64,000 bases of DNA from Chryseobacterium jejuense (lineage in GTDB: Bacteria; Bacteroidota; Bacteroidia; Flavobacteriales; Weeksellaceae). The stretch spans positions 62,001-126,000 of the forward strand of contig NZ_FNEG01000006.1 in the NCBI RefSeq assembly GCF_900100075.1, written 5' to 3'. Under the pieces are notes generated by a model. It was not told where the DNA came from and made no database searches. It worked only from the letters and a program-made list of their open reading frames with translations. Positions 44,805 through 53,347 of the stretch are shown here, one piece after another. Numbering within the stretch: the stretch's first letter is position 1; each line of letters begins with the position of its first letter. A program made the translations under genes and the position numbers.

Positions 44805-45335
44805 TTAATTATTGTCTCTTAATTTTCTTAAAGCCTCCCATCTAGGGTCGCTTTCATGTTCTTCCTCTTCAGTTTCCTCAATATCTTTCGGACTGAACTG
44901 GTCAAGAATTTTGATATCTTCATCACTTACATTTGGTGAAATCTTTTTCATCGGGATAGAAAGCATTACATTTTCGTAGATCAAATGAGCTACGTTGAAA
45001 GCATGCTCTGCAGTAGGAATCGTAATAACATCTTCATTGCTGTCATCATATTCTTCCCCGAAATTCACCAAAATCTTGATTTCATTCTCAATAGGATAGT
45101 CGAAGTCTTCATTTGTAATATCACAAACCAACTCAACCAAACCTTTTATCTTAATCTCAAACTCCAGAAATGTAGTGTGTTTGTCTAATAAGACATACAC
45201 TTCTATTCTAGGGTTTGTAAATTCCTGTTCAGTGTCAAATAATTGAAAGAACGTATTATCTATCTCAAACTTGAACTCGTGTTTTCCGTTTTTAAGTCCG
45301 GAAAAGCTTACGTCATAGTTTCTTAACTTGTCCAT
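44805..45335 (-). CDS. DUF177 (YceD-like) protein
   Basis: This protein has 176 residues from the ATG at 45335. The upstream Met is rejected because the frame there overlaps a TATTTTTG promoter box. The pattern (EFKFEIDNTFFQLF near 25; KGLVELVCDITNEDFDYPI near 66) is DUF177, which in many bacteria precedes rpmF and is linked to 23S rRNA maturation or L32 assembly. The C-terminus is acidic (ETEEEEHESDPR). Confidence 0.88.
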   Translation of the reverse strand: MDKLRNYDVSFSGLKNGKHEFKFEIDNTFFQLFDTEQEFTNPRIEVYVLLDKHTTFLEFEIKIKGLVELVCDITNEDFDYPIENEIKILVNFGEEYDDSNEDVITIPTAEHAFNVAHLIYENVMLSIPMKKISPNVSDEDIKILDQFSPKDIEETEEEEHESDPRWEALRKLRDNN

Positions 45336-45347
45336 AAAATGAGTGTG

Positions 45348-45355
45348 CAAAAATA
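45348..45355 (-). promoter_or_regulatory. Putative -7 box of the DUF177-rpmF unit
   Basis: TATTTTTG on the minus strand matches TAnnTTTG and lies 12 bases before the chosen start codon. Confidence 0.45.
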
Positions 45356-45384
45356 TGCATTTTTTTTATAATAACAAATAAAAT

Positions 45385-45413
45385 CTAAAACAAATTAATT
45401 TAAAATTTGTTTT
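45385..45413 (-). terminator. Weak hairpin past pdxA
   Basis: TAAAACAAATT and AATTTGTTTTA form an 11-bp A/T-rich stem with a 7-base loop just past the pdxA stop codon. No strong T tract follows. Confidence 0.4.
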
Positions 45414-45419
45414 AACGGT

Positions 45420-46511
45420 TTATCCTTCAGTTTCCTCAGGTAGATCCTCGTCAATTCCGTTATCAACAGCCATTTTTCTAGGCTGAAGACGGGTATTCAT
45501 CAATTCACTATATTCACTTCTGTTGTTGAAAACCTTAATAGCAGTGAAGATAGCTTCCATAAAACTCTGTTCATCGGCAATATTTTTTCCCGCAATATCA
45601 TAGGCAACTCCATGATCTGGAGAAGTTCTGATAAAAGGAAGTCCTGCTGTATAATTTACACCTTCTTCATAAGCTAGTGTCTTGAACGGAGCTAATCCCT
45701 GATCGTGATACATGGCTAAAACCCCATCAAAGTTTCTGTATTTGTTCGGTTGGAAGAAACTATCTGCCGGGAAAGGGCCGAATGCCAGAATTCCATTATC
45801 TGAAAGTTCCTGAATGGCCGGGCTGATGATTTCTATTTCTTCAGTTCCGATAACTCCTCCATCTCCCGCATGTGGATTCAATCCCAATACGGCAATCTTC
45901 GGTTTCTGAATGCAGAAATCTTCAATAAGTGTCTGATTCAATACCCTGATTTGTTTTTTGATGTTCTCTTTGGAAATATTCTCTGCAACTTTTGCAATAG
46001 GAATGTGATGGGTAGACACGGCTACTTTAAGATCTTCAGTTACCAGGAACATCAGTCCTTTTTTACTGAATTTTTCTTCAAAATACCCAGTGTGTCCGGC
46101 ATGCTTAAAGCCCATTTTTACCATTTCATCCTTGTTGATAGGAGCTGTTACTAGAACATCAATGTCTCCTTTCATTAAAGCTTCAGTTGCTGCTTCCAAA
46201 GAATCAATAGCCATTTGGGTAGATTCCTCAGTAGGAACTCCCAACTCAACATTCACGTTTTCCTTGGTTAGATTTACCATATTCAGCTTGCCAGCCTGTG
46301 CCTGAGAAGCTTCATTTACATAGTTGAAATTAAGATTCAGCTTGAAAATGTTTTTCTGATAAGTGAATAATTTCCCCGAACCAAAAATTACAGGTGTGAA
46401 AAAATCTGTAATGGTTTTGTCTTTCAGAGACTTCATAATGATCTCCGGACCGATGCCGTTGAAATCACCGATTGAAATTCCTACTCGTACTTTATGGTTT
46501 TTTGGGCTCAT
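45420..46511 (-). CDS. pdxA: 4-hydroxythreonine-4-phosphate dehydrogenase
   Basis: This 363-residue protein is PdxA, from the GISIGDFNGIGPEI start (12-25), HAGHTGYFEEKF (about 135-146), the GLNPHAGDGG metal/substrate loop (about 210-219) and RTSPDHGVAYDIAG (about 293-306). It oxidises 4-phosphohydroxythreonine in pyridoxal phosphate synthesis. It is divergent from ribE. The two genes' -7 boxes face each other in the 48-base gap. Confidence 0.95.
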   Translation of the reverse strand: MSPKNHKVRVGISIGDFNGIGPEIIMKSLKDKTITDFFTPVIFGSGKLFTYQKNIFKLNLNFNYVNEASQAQAGKLNMVNLTKENVNVELGVPTEESTQMAIDSLEAATEALMKGDIDVLVTAPINKDEMVKMGFKHAGHTGYFEEKFSKKGLMFLVTEDLKVAVSTHHIPIAKVAENISKENIKKQIRVLNQTLIEDFCIQKPKIAVLGLNPHAGDGGVIGTEEIEIISPAIQELSDNGILAFGPFPADSFFQPNKYRNFDGVLAMYHDQGLAPFKTLAYEEGVNYTAGLPFIRTSPDHGVAYDIAGKNIADEQSFMEAIFTAIKVFNNRSEYSELMNTRLQPRKMAVDNGIDEDLPEETEG

Positions 46512-46517
46512 TTTGAT

Positions 46518-46525
46518 TATCTTTG
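46518..46525 (+). promoter_or_regulatory. Putative -7 box of the ribE unit
   Basis: TATCTTTG lies 34 bases before the ribE ATG and only 14 bases from the opposing pdxA box. Confidence 0.5.
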
Positions 46526-46539
46526 AAGATTATAATTTA

Positions 46540-46547
46540 CAAATTTA
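46540..46547 (-). promoter_or_regulatory. Putative -7 box of pdxA
   Basis: TAAATTTG on the minus strand lies 28 bases before the pdxA ATG. It and the ribE box point toward each other, so the two promoters overlap. Confidence 0.45.
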
Positions 46548-46559
46548 GCAAAAAATAAT

Positions 46560-47144
46560 ATGTTCACAGGAATTATTGAAGCAGTTGGTGTTATTGAAAA
46601 GATTGAAGAGAAAGGAAGCAACATAGATTTCACCCTGACATGCCCTTTTACAAACGAACTTAAAATTGATCAAAGTCTTGCTCACAACGGATGTTGCCTT
46701 ACTGTGGTTGAAATTAAGGAGAACCAATATGTAGTAACAGCCATTAACGAAACACTTGAAAAAACCAACCTTGGAAAATGGGAAGTAGGAAGTGTTGTGA
46801 ATCTTGAGCGTTGCATGAAAATGGACGGAAGACTGGATGGTCACATCGTTCAGGGACATGTTGATAAAACAGGTGAGGTAGTAGGAATTGAAAACAAAGA
46901 TGGAAGCTATTTTATTACGATGAAATATGAAGCTGACGGAAACTTTGTAACCGTGCCTCAAGGTTCTATTACCGTAAATGGAATCAGTTTAACCGTAGCA
47001 AAAAGTGAAGATGCTCAGTTCTCGGTAGCCATTATTCCTTACACATGGGAATTTACCAATATGAACCACCTGAAAATTGGTGATAAAGTAAACCTGGAAT
47101 TTGACATTATTGGTAAGTATATTGCTAGGTTAATTAAAAAGTAG
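46560..47144 (+). CDS. ribE: Riboflavin synthase
   Basis: This 194-residue protein has the two lumazine-binding domains of riboflavin synthase: MFTGIIEAVG start (1-10), NGCCLTVVEI (about 43-52), DGHIVQGHVDKTG (about 95-107) and NGISLTVAKS (about 140-149). It dismutates two 6,7-dimethyl-8-ribityllumazine molecules into riboflavin. Only one base separates it from the sensor kinase gene, so the two are translated from one mRNA. Confidence 0.96.
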   Translation: MFTGIIEAVGVIEKIEEKGSNIDFTLTCPFTNELKIDQSLAHNGCCLTVVEIKENQYVVTAINETLEKTNLGKWEVGSVVNLERCMKMDGRLDGHIVQGHVDKTGEVVGIENKDGSYFITMKYEADGNFVTVPQGSITVNGISLTVAKSEDAQFSVAIIPYTWEFTNMNHLKIGDKVNLEFDIIGKYIARLIKK

Positions 47145-47145
47145 G

Positions 47146-48600
47146 ATGTCGTTAAATAAATATAAAGGATATAGTTTAAGGAACCGTGTTTTTTTCGGGT
47201 TCTTATTGGTATGCTTTTTAAGTGTTGTGGCCACATCACTGGTTCCTTATTTTGTATTGAGAAATAATTCCCTGCAGCAGAGTAATATAGATATGCAGGA
47301 GAAAACCAATGCAGTAATGAGATATCTGGATTATGCCGTAAGCCGTACATTGGTAGAAACAAAAGATCTGCCGAAGGTTTTAGGGAATAAGATCTTTGAG
47401 ATCGCAGATATTAACCAGCATGATATTGTTATTTATGATCTGAAAGGAAATTATGTGCTTTCTAATAAAGATGAAAGCTTGATAGATCAGAAAACACTTT
47501 CTATAGAAATTATCAACAAAATCCTGTCTACGGATGCAAGAGTTGATATGACCAGATATGATGCTTCCAAAGATGCTAAACTTACCTCTTCATATCTTTT
47601 ATTGAAAAATAACGAACTGGAACCCATTGGTGTCGTTTATATTCCTTTATATCACAACGAATCTGCCTATCTGGAAGTATTACATCAGTATGTAAAATAT
47701 ATTCTTTTGGTAGATATATTTCTTATCCTGTTCAGTATCTGGATAAGCTGGGTGACTTCTAACAGTCTGGCGAAAACGATCACGAAGTTCTCTGATATGA
47801 TTACACGTATTACATTATTTGAAAATGAAATGCGTCCTATCAGATATTATAAAAACGATGAATTGAATGCCTTGGCAAGAGCCTATAACAGAATGATTCT
47901 ACAGATTCAGGATCAAAAGGAAAGGCTAAGGTTTAAAGCTTCAGAAGAAGCGTGGAGGGAGATGGCGAAACAGGTTGCTCATGAAGTGAAAAACCCGCTT
48001 ACTCCTATGAAGCTTACCATTCAGAATTTTGAAAGAAAATTTGATCCTGAAGATCCGAATATCAAAGAAAGAGTAAAACAGATGAGTAAAACGATGGTGG
48101 ATCAGATTGATTTGATTGCCACTGTAGCTTCTGCATTCTCTGAATTTGCCAAACTTCCTGAAAAAAATAATGAAGTCATCAACCTGAATACAGAAGTAGA
48201 AGATATTCTTCGTGTATTCAATGATGACAGTATCTTTATGCATGCCAACAAGAGTAATATTATGATTAATATGGATAGAATTTACCTGTCCAGAATTATT
48301 ACCAACCTTGTGACCAATGCCAAGCAGGCAGAGAGCGATGAAAGGAAATTAATTATCAATGTAGATGTAGAACAACATCAGCGAAGAGTGATTGTCTCTG
48401 TTCAGGATAACGGGGTCGGGATTCCTGAAAGTATGTATGAGAGAATTTTTGAACCTAACTTCACTTCCAAAACCAGCGGAATGGGACTTGGATTATCAAT
48501 GGTAAGAAAAATGATTGAAGACTATAAAGGGGAGATCTCCGTGAAATCTGAAGTAGGGAAGGGGTCTACATTTATTATTACATTGCCTACCAATTTATAG
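47146..48600 (+). CDS. Sensor histidine kinase with HAMP domain
   Basis: This 484-residue kinase has two transmembrane helices (about 13-35 and 183-203) flanking a periplasmic sensor region (about 40-180). A HAMP-type linker follows (about 203-255) and then the H-box QVAHEVKNPLTPMKL with phosphorylated H279. The ATPase domain has the N box NLVTNAKQAE (about 388) and DNGVGIPESMYE (about 425) and G2 box MGLGLSM. It resembles NtrY-type kinases. No response regulator lies next to it. Its stop codon overlaps the GTG of trmN6 by one base. Confidence 0.9.
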   Translation: MSLNKYKGYSLRNRVFFGFLLVCFLSVVATSLVPYFVLRNNSLQQSNIDMQEKTNAVMRYLDYAVSRTLVETKDLPKVLGNKIFEIADINQHDIVIYDLKGNYVLSNKDESLIDQKTLSIEIINKILSTDARVDMTRYDASKDAKLTSSYLLLKNNELEPIGVVYIPLYHNESAYLEVLHQYVKYILLVDIFLILFSIWISWVTSNSLAKTITKFSDMITRITLFENEMRPIRYYKNDELNALARAYNRMILQIQDQKERLRFKASEEAWREMAKQVAHEVKNPLTPMKLTIQNFERKFDPEDPNIKERVKQMSKTMVDQIDLIATVASAFSEFAKLPEKNNEVINLNTEVEDILRVFNDDSIFMHANKSNIMINMDRIYLSRIITNLVTNAKQAESDERKLIINVDVEQHQRRVIVSVQDNGVGIPESMYERIFEPNFTSKTSGMGLGLSMVRKMIEDYKGEISVKSEVGKGSTFIITLPTNL

Positions 48601-49304
48601 TGAAGCCTTTTACATTTAAGCAGTTTGAAATCCAGCAATCCAAAGACGTCTTCCGGGTAGGAACAGACGGGGTTTTGCTTGGTGCCTTAGCGGATGTTGA
48701 GTCTGCTTCTCATGTTTTGGAAGTAGGTACAGGAACGGGATTAATCTCATTGATGTTAGCTCAAAGAAATCTGCAGGCAGATTTTTTAGGATTGGATATT
48801 AATGAAGATGCTGCTGCTCTTACAAAACTTAATTTTGAAAATGCTCCTTTCTATAAGAGATTGAAAAATAATCATCAGGATTTTAAAACTTTTGAGACGG
48901 AAGACAGGTTTGATCTGATTGTTTCAAATCCGCCTTATTTTGAAGAATCAGGATCTGATAAAGATAAAATCGCCCGTCAGACGGTAGAATTGAATTTCAG
49001 GCAGCTTATCGCTCAATCCACTAGGTTTTTATCTGAACACGGACTTCTTTCAGTAATTATTCCGGTAGAGGCGGGAGAAGTCTTTATTTTAATTGCTGAA
49101 GAAAATAATCTGTTTCTGAACAGAAGAATTAATGTTAAAGGCATTGAAAATTCCAAAACAAAAAGATTGGTCTTGGAGTTTTCTTTAACGAAAAAAAATC
49201 TTCTGGAATCTGAATTTATTATAGAAAAAAGTCCGAGAAAATACTCGGACCAATATCTTGAACTCACTAAGGAGTTTCATGTCTTTAAAGAGGCTGGAAT
49301 TTAG
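48600..49304 (+). CDS. trmN6: tRNA1(Val) (adenine(37)-N6)-methyltransferase
   Basis: This 234-residue protein has the SAM motif EVGTGTGLIS (41-50) and the N6-adenine methyltransferase catalytic motif NPPY (110-113), the pattern of the TrmN6/YfiC family. It starts with GTG overlapping the kinase stop codon (TAGTG), a typical translational coupling. It methylates A37 of tRNA1-Val in E. coli; the target here is inferred from family. Confidence 0.85.
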   Translation: MKPFTFKQFEIQQSKDVFRVGTDGVLLGALADVESASHVLEVGTGTGLISLMLAQRNLQADFLGLDINEDAAALTKLNFENAPFYKRLKNNHQDFKTFETEDRFDLIVSNPPYFEESGSDKDKIARQTVELNFRQLIAQSTRFLSEHGLLSVIIPVEAGEVFILIAEENNLFLNRRINVKGIENSKTKRLVLEFSLTKKNLLESEFIIEKSPRKYSDQYLELTKEFHVFKEAGI

Positions 49305-49333
49305 AAAAGAAGAAGGAGTTCTGTAATTTCTAA
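49301..49333 (+). terminator. Imperfect hairpin past trmN6
   Basis: GGAATTTAGAAA and TTTCTAAATCC pair with one bulged base. The T-rich TTTTGT follows, so it may terminate trmN6, but it also resembles the repeat at 63463. Confidence 0.45.
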
Positions 49334-49345
49334 ATCCTTTTGTAT

Positions 49346-50056
49346 TTATTCAAATAGTTCTGCAGTATCCAATACTGAAACTTTTCCATCTTCACATCTG
49401 ATAGCTTCACCAGGGAAGTTTTGAATCATATGGTAATCGTGAGTTGCCATTACTACAGCTGCTCCGTTTTCAAGGGCAACTTGCTTTAATAGGGTCATGA
49501 TTTCGTTAGAAGTTTCCGGGTCAAGGTTTCCTGTTGGCTCATCCGCAAGAATAAGGTCAGGGTGATTAAGAAGGGCTCTTGCAATAGCGATACGCTGCTG
49601 TTCACCTCCGGAAAGTTCGTGTGGCATTTTGTGCTTTTTGCTTTTCATGTTCACGCTTCCTAATACCTCATTAATACGGTCTTCCATTTTTACTTTATCA
49701 TTCCATCCTGTAGCTTCCAAAACAAATTTCAAATTCTTTTCAACAGTTCTGTCGGAAAGAAGTTGGAAATCCTGGAATACAATACCTAATTTTCTTCTTA
49801 GGTTAGGAATGTCAGATGGTTTTAGTTTTGCCAGCTCAAATCCTACCACAGATCCATGTCCTGAAGCCAATGGAATATGTCCATAAAGCGTTTTCAGAAG
49901 GGAGCTTTTTCCGGAACCTGTTTTTCCAATAAGGTAGCAGAATCTACCTTTTTTAATATTAAGATTTACATCAGAAAGAACAGTAAAGTTTTTTTGGGCA
50001 ATTTTTGCATGCTGTAAACTTATAATATTGTCTCCGGAGATATTTGTATGTGGCAT
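49346..50056 (-). CDS. ftsE: Cell division ATP-binding protein FtsE
   Basis: This 236-residue ABC ATPase has Walker A GKTGSGKS (44-51), signature LSGGEQQR (about 149), Walker B LILADEPTGNLD (about 170) and the switch His in MATHDYH (about 206). The high similarity to FtsE family members (LKPSDIPNLRRKLGIVFQDF) supports the call over generic LolD-like ATPases. FtsE pairs with the membrane protein FtsX to control septal peptidoglycan hydrolysis. No ftsX gene is next to it in this window. In Flavobacteriia the partner is often elsewhere, but this should be checked. Confidence 0.82.
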   Translation of the reverse strand: MPHTNISGDNIISLQHAKIAQKNFTVLSDVNLNIKKGRFCYLIGKTGSGKSSLLKTLYGHIPLASGHGSVVGFELAKLKPSDIPNLRRKLGIVFQDFQLLSDRTVEKNLKFVLEATGWNDKVKMEDRINEVLGSVNMKSKKHKMPHELSGGEQQRIAIARALLNHPDLILADEPTGNLDPETSNEIMTLLKQVALENGAAVVMATHDYHMIQNFPGEAIRCEDGKVSVLDTAELFE

Positions 50057-50157
50057 AATTTAATTTTAAAGGCTATTTCTAACAAAAATTTTTCAATCTT
50101 TAAAAATAGAAAAAAGAAGTCTATTTGACTCTAATTTTAATAAATTTTAACAACAAA

Positions 50158-50186
50158 AAATGCCTGAAAAGAAACTTTCCAAGCAT
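50158..50186 (-). terminator. Terminator of rpmH
   Basis: ATGCCTG pairs with CCAAGCAT with one mismatch and extends through an inner AAAG/CTTT stem. On the minus strand a T run follows. Confidence 0.7.
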
Positions 50187-50210
50187 GTTTTGTATATGAT
50201 AATAAAAAGA

Positions 50211-50369
50211 TTATCTCTTAGCGCGTGCAGCACTTACAGTTAAACTCTTTCTGCCTTTAGCTCTTCTCGCAGCCAAAACTCTTCTTCCATTTGGCGTAGA
50301 CATTCTTTCTCTGAAACCGTGTTTGTTTCTCTTTTTTCTTTCTGATGGCTGGAATGTTCTTTTACTCAT
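50211..50369 (-). CDS. rpmH: 50S ribosomal protein L34
   Basis: This 52-residue protein matches L34, from the start MSKRTFQPSERKKRNKHGF and the RMSTPNGRRVLAARRAKGRK segment. It is too short for the usual gene-length cutoff and is easily missed. It has an excellent promoter (TTTG-N19-TATCTTTG). In most bacteria rpmH sits at the origin next to rnpA and dnaA, but neither is visible here. Confidence 0.95.
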   Translation of the reverse strand: MSKRTFQPSERKKRNKHGFRERMSTPNGRRVLAARRAKGRKSLTVSAARAKR

Positions 50370-50413
50370 TACTATATGTTTAAATCGTAATTAATCTATT
50401 AATTTTCAGGTTG

Positions 50414-50444
50414 CAAAGATATAGAAATTTTTATAAGATACAAA
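50414..50444 (-). promoter_or_regulatory. rpmH promoter
   Basis: On the minus strand TTTG (50441-50444), a 19-base spacer and TATCTTTG (50414-50421) match the Bacteroidota consensus exactly. It is the best promoter in the window. Confidence 0.85.
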
Positions 50445-50563
50445 CTTTAATAATCTTTTTTTGAAAATATTTGGAATGTTTTTTAATCAAATACTTACAA
50501 AGCTTGATTAGAAACCAAATTCCAGATGCAAAAATAATATTTAAATGATTTATATAAAAGCTC

Positions 50564-50571
50564 TATCTTTG
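50564..50571 (+). promoter_or_regulatory. Putative -7 box of nrnA
   Basis: TATCTTTG lies 32 bases before the ATG. No clear TTTG at -33. Confidence 0.5.
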
Positions 50572-50603
50572 AAAACTTAAATTTTAACGAAAATAAACAC
50601 AAG

Positions 50604-51608
50604 ATGTTTACACCAGCAGAACTTTTAGAGATCAATACATTACTAACACCTGAAAACAAAATAGTTATTCTTACCCACTATAATCCGGATGGTGATGCTA
50701 TTGGTTCCAGCCTGGGATTGAAACATTATTTAAGGGCAAAAGGAATTCAGGCAGAAGTTATTGTACCTAATGATTTTCCGAAATTTCTGAAATGGATGCC
50801 GGAATCTAAAAAAGTGATTATTGCAGAATATAAAAGAAAGCTGGCTGCTGATATGGTTGCCGCTGCAGATGTTATTTTCTGCCTCGATTTTAATTCTCCT
50901 TCAAGAATTGGATTATTAGGTGACTGGCTGGTAAAGGCTCAGGGAAAGAAAATTCTTATTGATCACCACCAACAACCGGAGCCGTTTGATTTTGTGTATT
51001 CAGATACTGTAATTCCTGCTACTTCACAGATGATTTATCACTTCATTGAAGCAATGGATGATGAAAAACTGGTGAATCAGGACATGGCAGAATGTATGTA
51101 TACGGGAATTATGACTGATACAGGAGGGTTTCGTTTTCGTTCAACCAGTGCTACAACGCATAGAATTATTGCTAACTTAATTGAAAAAGGAGCAGATCCT
51201 GCGATGATTACTTCCAATACCTGGGATACCAATACGGTTTCGCGTCTTCATTTGCTTGCTTTAGTTTTAGGAAGAATAGAAGTTGTGAATGATGGCCGTG
51301 TGGCTATTTTAAGTCTTACCAGAAATGAGCTTAAAGAATTTGGTTTCCAGAAAGGAGATACGGAAGGTTTCGTAAATTACGGGTTAAGTATTGCAGGAGT
51401 GAAAATGTCTGCCTTTTTTATGGAAGATCTTTACGAAGATTTTATCAAGATTTCATTCAGAAGCAAAGATGATGTGGATGTAAACCAATTCTCCAGAAAA
51501 TATTTTAATGGTGGCGGACATATTAATGCTGCAGGGGGTAAATCTAATGATTCTTTGCCAGGAACTATTGAAATTTTCAAAGCAAGACTAATCGAAGAAG
51601 ATTTGTAA
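50604..51608 (+). CDS. nrnA: DHH family oligoribonuclease / pAp phosphatase
   Basis: This 334-residue DHH-DHHA1 phosphoesterase has motif I THYNPDGDAIGS (24-35, with D29 and D31), the DHH motif IDHHQQP (about 119-125) and the C-terminal DHHA1 glycine motif GGGHINAAGG (about 308-317). It degrades very short RNAs and 3'-phosphoadenosine 5'-phosphate as NrnA does. It may replace Orn, which is missing in Bacteroidota. The gene is monocistronic and convergent with the patatin gene. Confidence 0.9.
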   Translation: MFTPAELLEINTLLTPENKIVILTHYNPDGDAIGSSLGLKHYLRAKGIQAEVIVPNDFPKFLKWMPESKKVIIAEYKRKLAADMVAAADVIFCLDFNSPSRIGLLGDWLVKAQGKKILIDHHQQPEPFDFVYSDTVIPATSQMIYHFIEAMDDEKLVNQDMAECMYTGIMTDTGGFRFRSTSATTHRIIANLIEKGADPAMITSNTWDTNTVSRLHLLALVLGRIEVVNDGRVAILSLTRNELKEFGFQKGDTEGFVNYGLSIAGVKMSAFFMEDLYEDFIKISFRSKDDVDVNQFSRKYFNGGGHINAAGGKSNDSLPGTIEIFKARLIEEDL

Positions 51609-51683
51609 GAAAAGAGAAATAGCTTAAGAAGGAGATTATAAAACAATTTTATTATACTCTCCAACCCTTCCACGCTTAAACTC

Positions 51684-52487
51684 TCAACCCTTACTATATC
51701 CTTTTTCTTCCAGCTCCATACAAGTATATTCATATACCTGCTGAAACATTTCGTCCATGTATTTCTTGTTGAAAAGACTGTATTTCGTCATTTTTGGCGG
51801 ATCTAAAAATATATTGCAGTATTTCACCTTAGAATAGACTGATTTTGCAATGGCTAAATGGAGAATCCGGTCAAATTCTTTCATCAGGCTCATCTTATTA
51901 AGTTCATCATAGCTTATTGAATTCACATGGGAGGCAATCAGGAAATCACATTTATCTATAATGGGTTCAATGGGAAGATTATCAAGAACACCACCATCTA
52001 CATATATTTTATCTCCCATTCTTACGGGTGGGAGGATAAAAGGAACACTTGATGAAGCCAAAAGTGGTGTGAAAAGCTCGCCTTCAGAGAAAAAATCAAC
52101 AATGCCGTGAGTCATTTCTGTTGTGGCAATATAAACAGGGATTTTCAGGATATTAAAATTATCTTCAGGGAAATAGTCTCTAAAGAGTTTCAAAATAAAA
52201 TTAGAGCTGAAAATTCCATTCTTTGATAATTTCAAGGCAGACCGTGAAAAAAAAGAAGTTTGCTTTACGATTTCCATCATTTCGTCCGGAGTTTTCCCAA
52301 ACGAATAAAAAGCTGCAATGATAGAACCTGCACTGGTTCCTGAAATGATATGGGGTTTAAGATGGTATTCTTCCAGTGCTTTTAAAACAGCAATATGTGC
52401 AATTCCACGCATTCCTCCGCCTGAAAGTGTAAGTCCGATAACCGGAGGTTTCGGTGGTGTCTTTTTTTTGAACGAGAATATTCCCAT
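51684..52487 (-). CDS. Patatin-like phospholipase family protein
   Basis: This 267-residue protein carries the patatin signature: oxyanion loop SGGGMRG (22-28), nucleophile S52 in GTSAGS (50-55) and catalytic Asp D164 in VDGG. It is probably cytoplasmic or membrane-peripheral and releases fatty acids from lipids. No signal peptide is visible. It lies 44 bases after the lipoprotein gene, in an operon that also holds an alpha/beta hydrolase. Confidence 0.88.
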   Translation of the reverse strand: MGIFSFKKKTPPKPPVIGLTLSGGGMRGIAHIAVLKALEEYHLKPHIISGTSAGSIIAAFYSFGKTPDEMMEIVKQTSFFSRSALKLSKNGIFSSNFILKLFRDYFPEDNFNILKIPVYIATTEMTHGIVDFFSEGELFTPLLASSSVPFILPPVRMGDKIYVDGGVLDNLPIEPIIDKCDFLIASHVNSISYDELNKMSLMKEFDRILHLAIAKSVYSKVKYCNIFLDPPKMTKYSLFNKKYMDEMFQQVYEYTCMELEEKGYSKG

Positions 52488-52531
52488 TGAGAAAATTATA
52501 CCTTACTAATATACAGGATTTTTCTCAATGT

Positions 52532-53344
52532 TTATGGTTCATCACATTCAGAATCAACCTTAATGAAAAGTGCATTGAATTCATTATTCATTTTTTCATC
52601 ACGGGAAACTCTCTGTATTTTATCATTGGCACAGTTTCCCCATCCAAAAGTAATCAGATCAATAAGGGCATAATCTCTTTTGTCTGATGAGTTAAGCTGT
52701 TCATTGAATTGATTAATAATACGCTGTGGATCGCTATTGTTTTTGCTCATACCCTCTCTGAGTTTCTTCCATTCTCCAAACATCTGTTCATCAGTTGAGT
52801 TTAATGCTTTGGAAAAGTTAGAACATCTGTTATTTTTAAGAAGTATTGAAGGATCAGAGTAAGCTATGATTTGAATTTTCTCTATTTCATAAGATTGAAC
52901 AAGTTCTTCATAACTCTTTTGTTTGATGCTTTGCCAATAGGGAGTATTGATCACTTTCAGATTCATAATCTGAGCTTTCTTTTGCGCAAAATCTTTATCC
53001 AGTTTTGCAAGAATCTGGTCTTTATTATCCCTTATTTCATTAAGGTCTTTAAGAGTATTGACGAAAGGGGTATCTAGTAGAGATCCACTCAATTCAAACC
53101 AAAGTTTATAAGTGTCCTCAAGCTCTTTTCTGGAATATTTATTACTATCGAAATAACCTTTATTATCACAAAGTTCCGTTCCGAAGTTGAATATTTCCTG
53201 CTTTGGCTGAATGGCTGCAGCAGTGTCAGTTTTGGGAGGAGATATCTGAGCGGTGTCTGTAGATGCAGGGTCATTAGCTGGTTGGGTATCTTTTTTACAG
53301 CTTAAAAATGAAAGCAGAATAAAGGTAGTGATAGCAATTCTCAT
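52532..53344 (-). CDS. Lipoprotein of unknown function (270 aa)
   Basis: The start is a lipoprotein signal with lipobox LSFLSC (lipidated Cys at 16), followed by a Thr/Pro/Ala/Asp-rich linker (about 20-48). The mature domain is helical and charged (TYKLWFELSGSL near 81, EIEKIQIIAYSDPS near 154) with no motif I know. Only 3 bases separate it from the upstream hydrolase gene and 44 from the downstream patatin gene, so the three are co-transcribed. A role in outer-membrane lipid turnover is a guess from context. Confidence 0.65.
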   Translation of the reverse strand: MRIAITTFILLSFLSCKKDTQPANDPASTDTAQISPPKTDTAAAIQPKQEIFNFGTELCDNKGYFDSNKYSRKELEDTYKLWFELSGSLLDTPFVNTLKDLNEIRDNKDQILAKLDKDFAQKKAQIMNLKVINTPYWQSIKQKSYEELVQSYEIEKIQIIAYSDPSILLKNNRCSNFSKALNSTDEQMFGEWKKLREGMSKNNSDPQRIINQFNEQLNSSDKRDYALIDLITFGWGNCANDKIQRVSRDEKMNNEFNALFIKVDSECDEP

Positions 53345-53347
53345 GTT

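Noticed and set aside
46545..46961. A minus-strand frame of 138 codons over ribE
   Set aside because: It overlaps a complete riboflavin synthase gene and has no motif.
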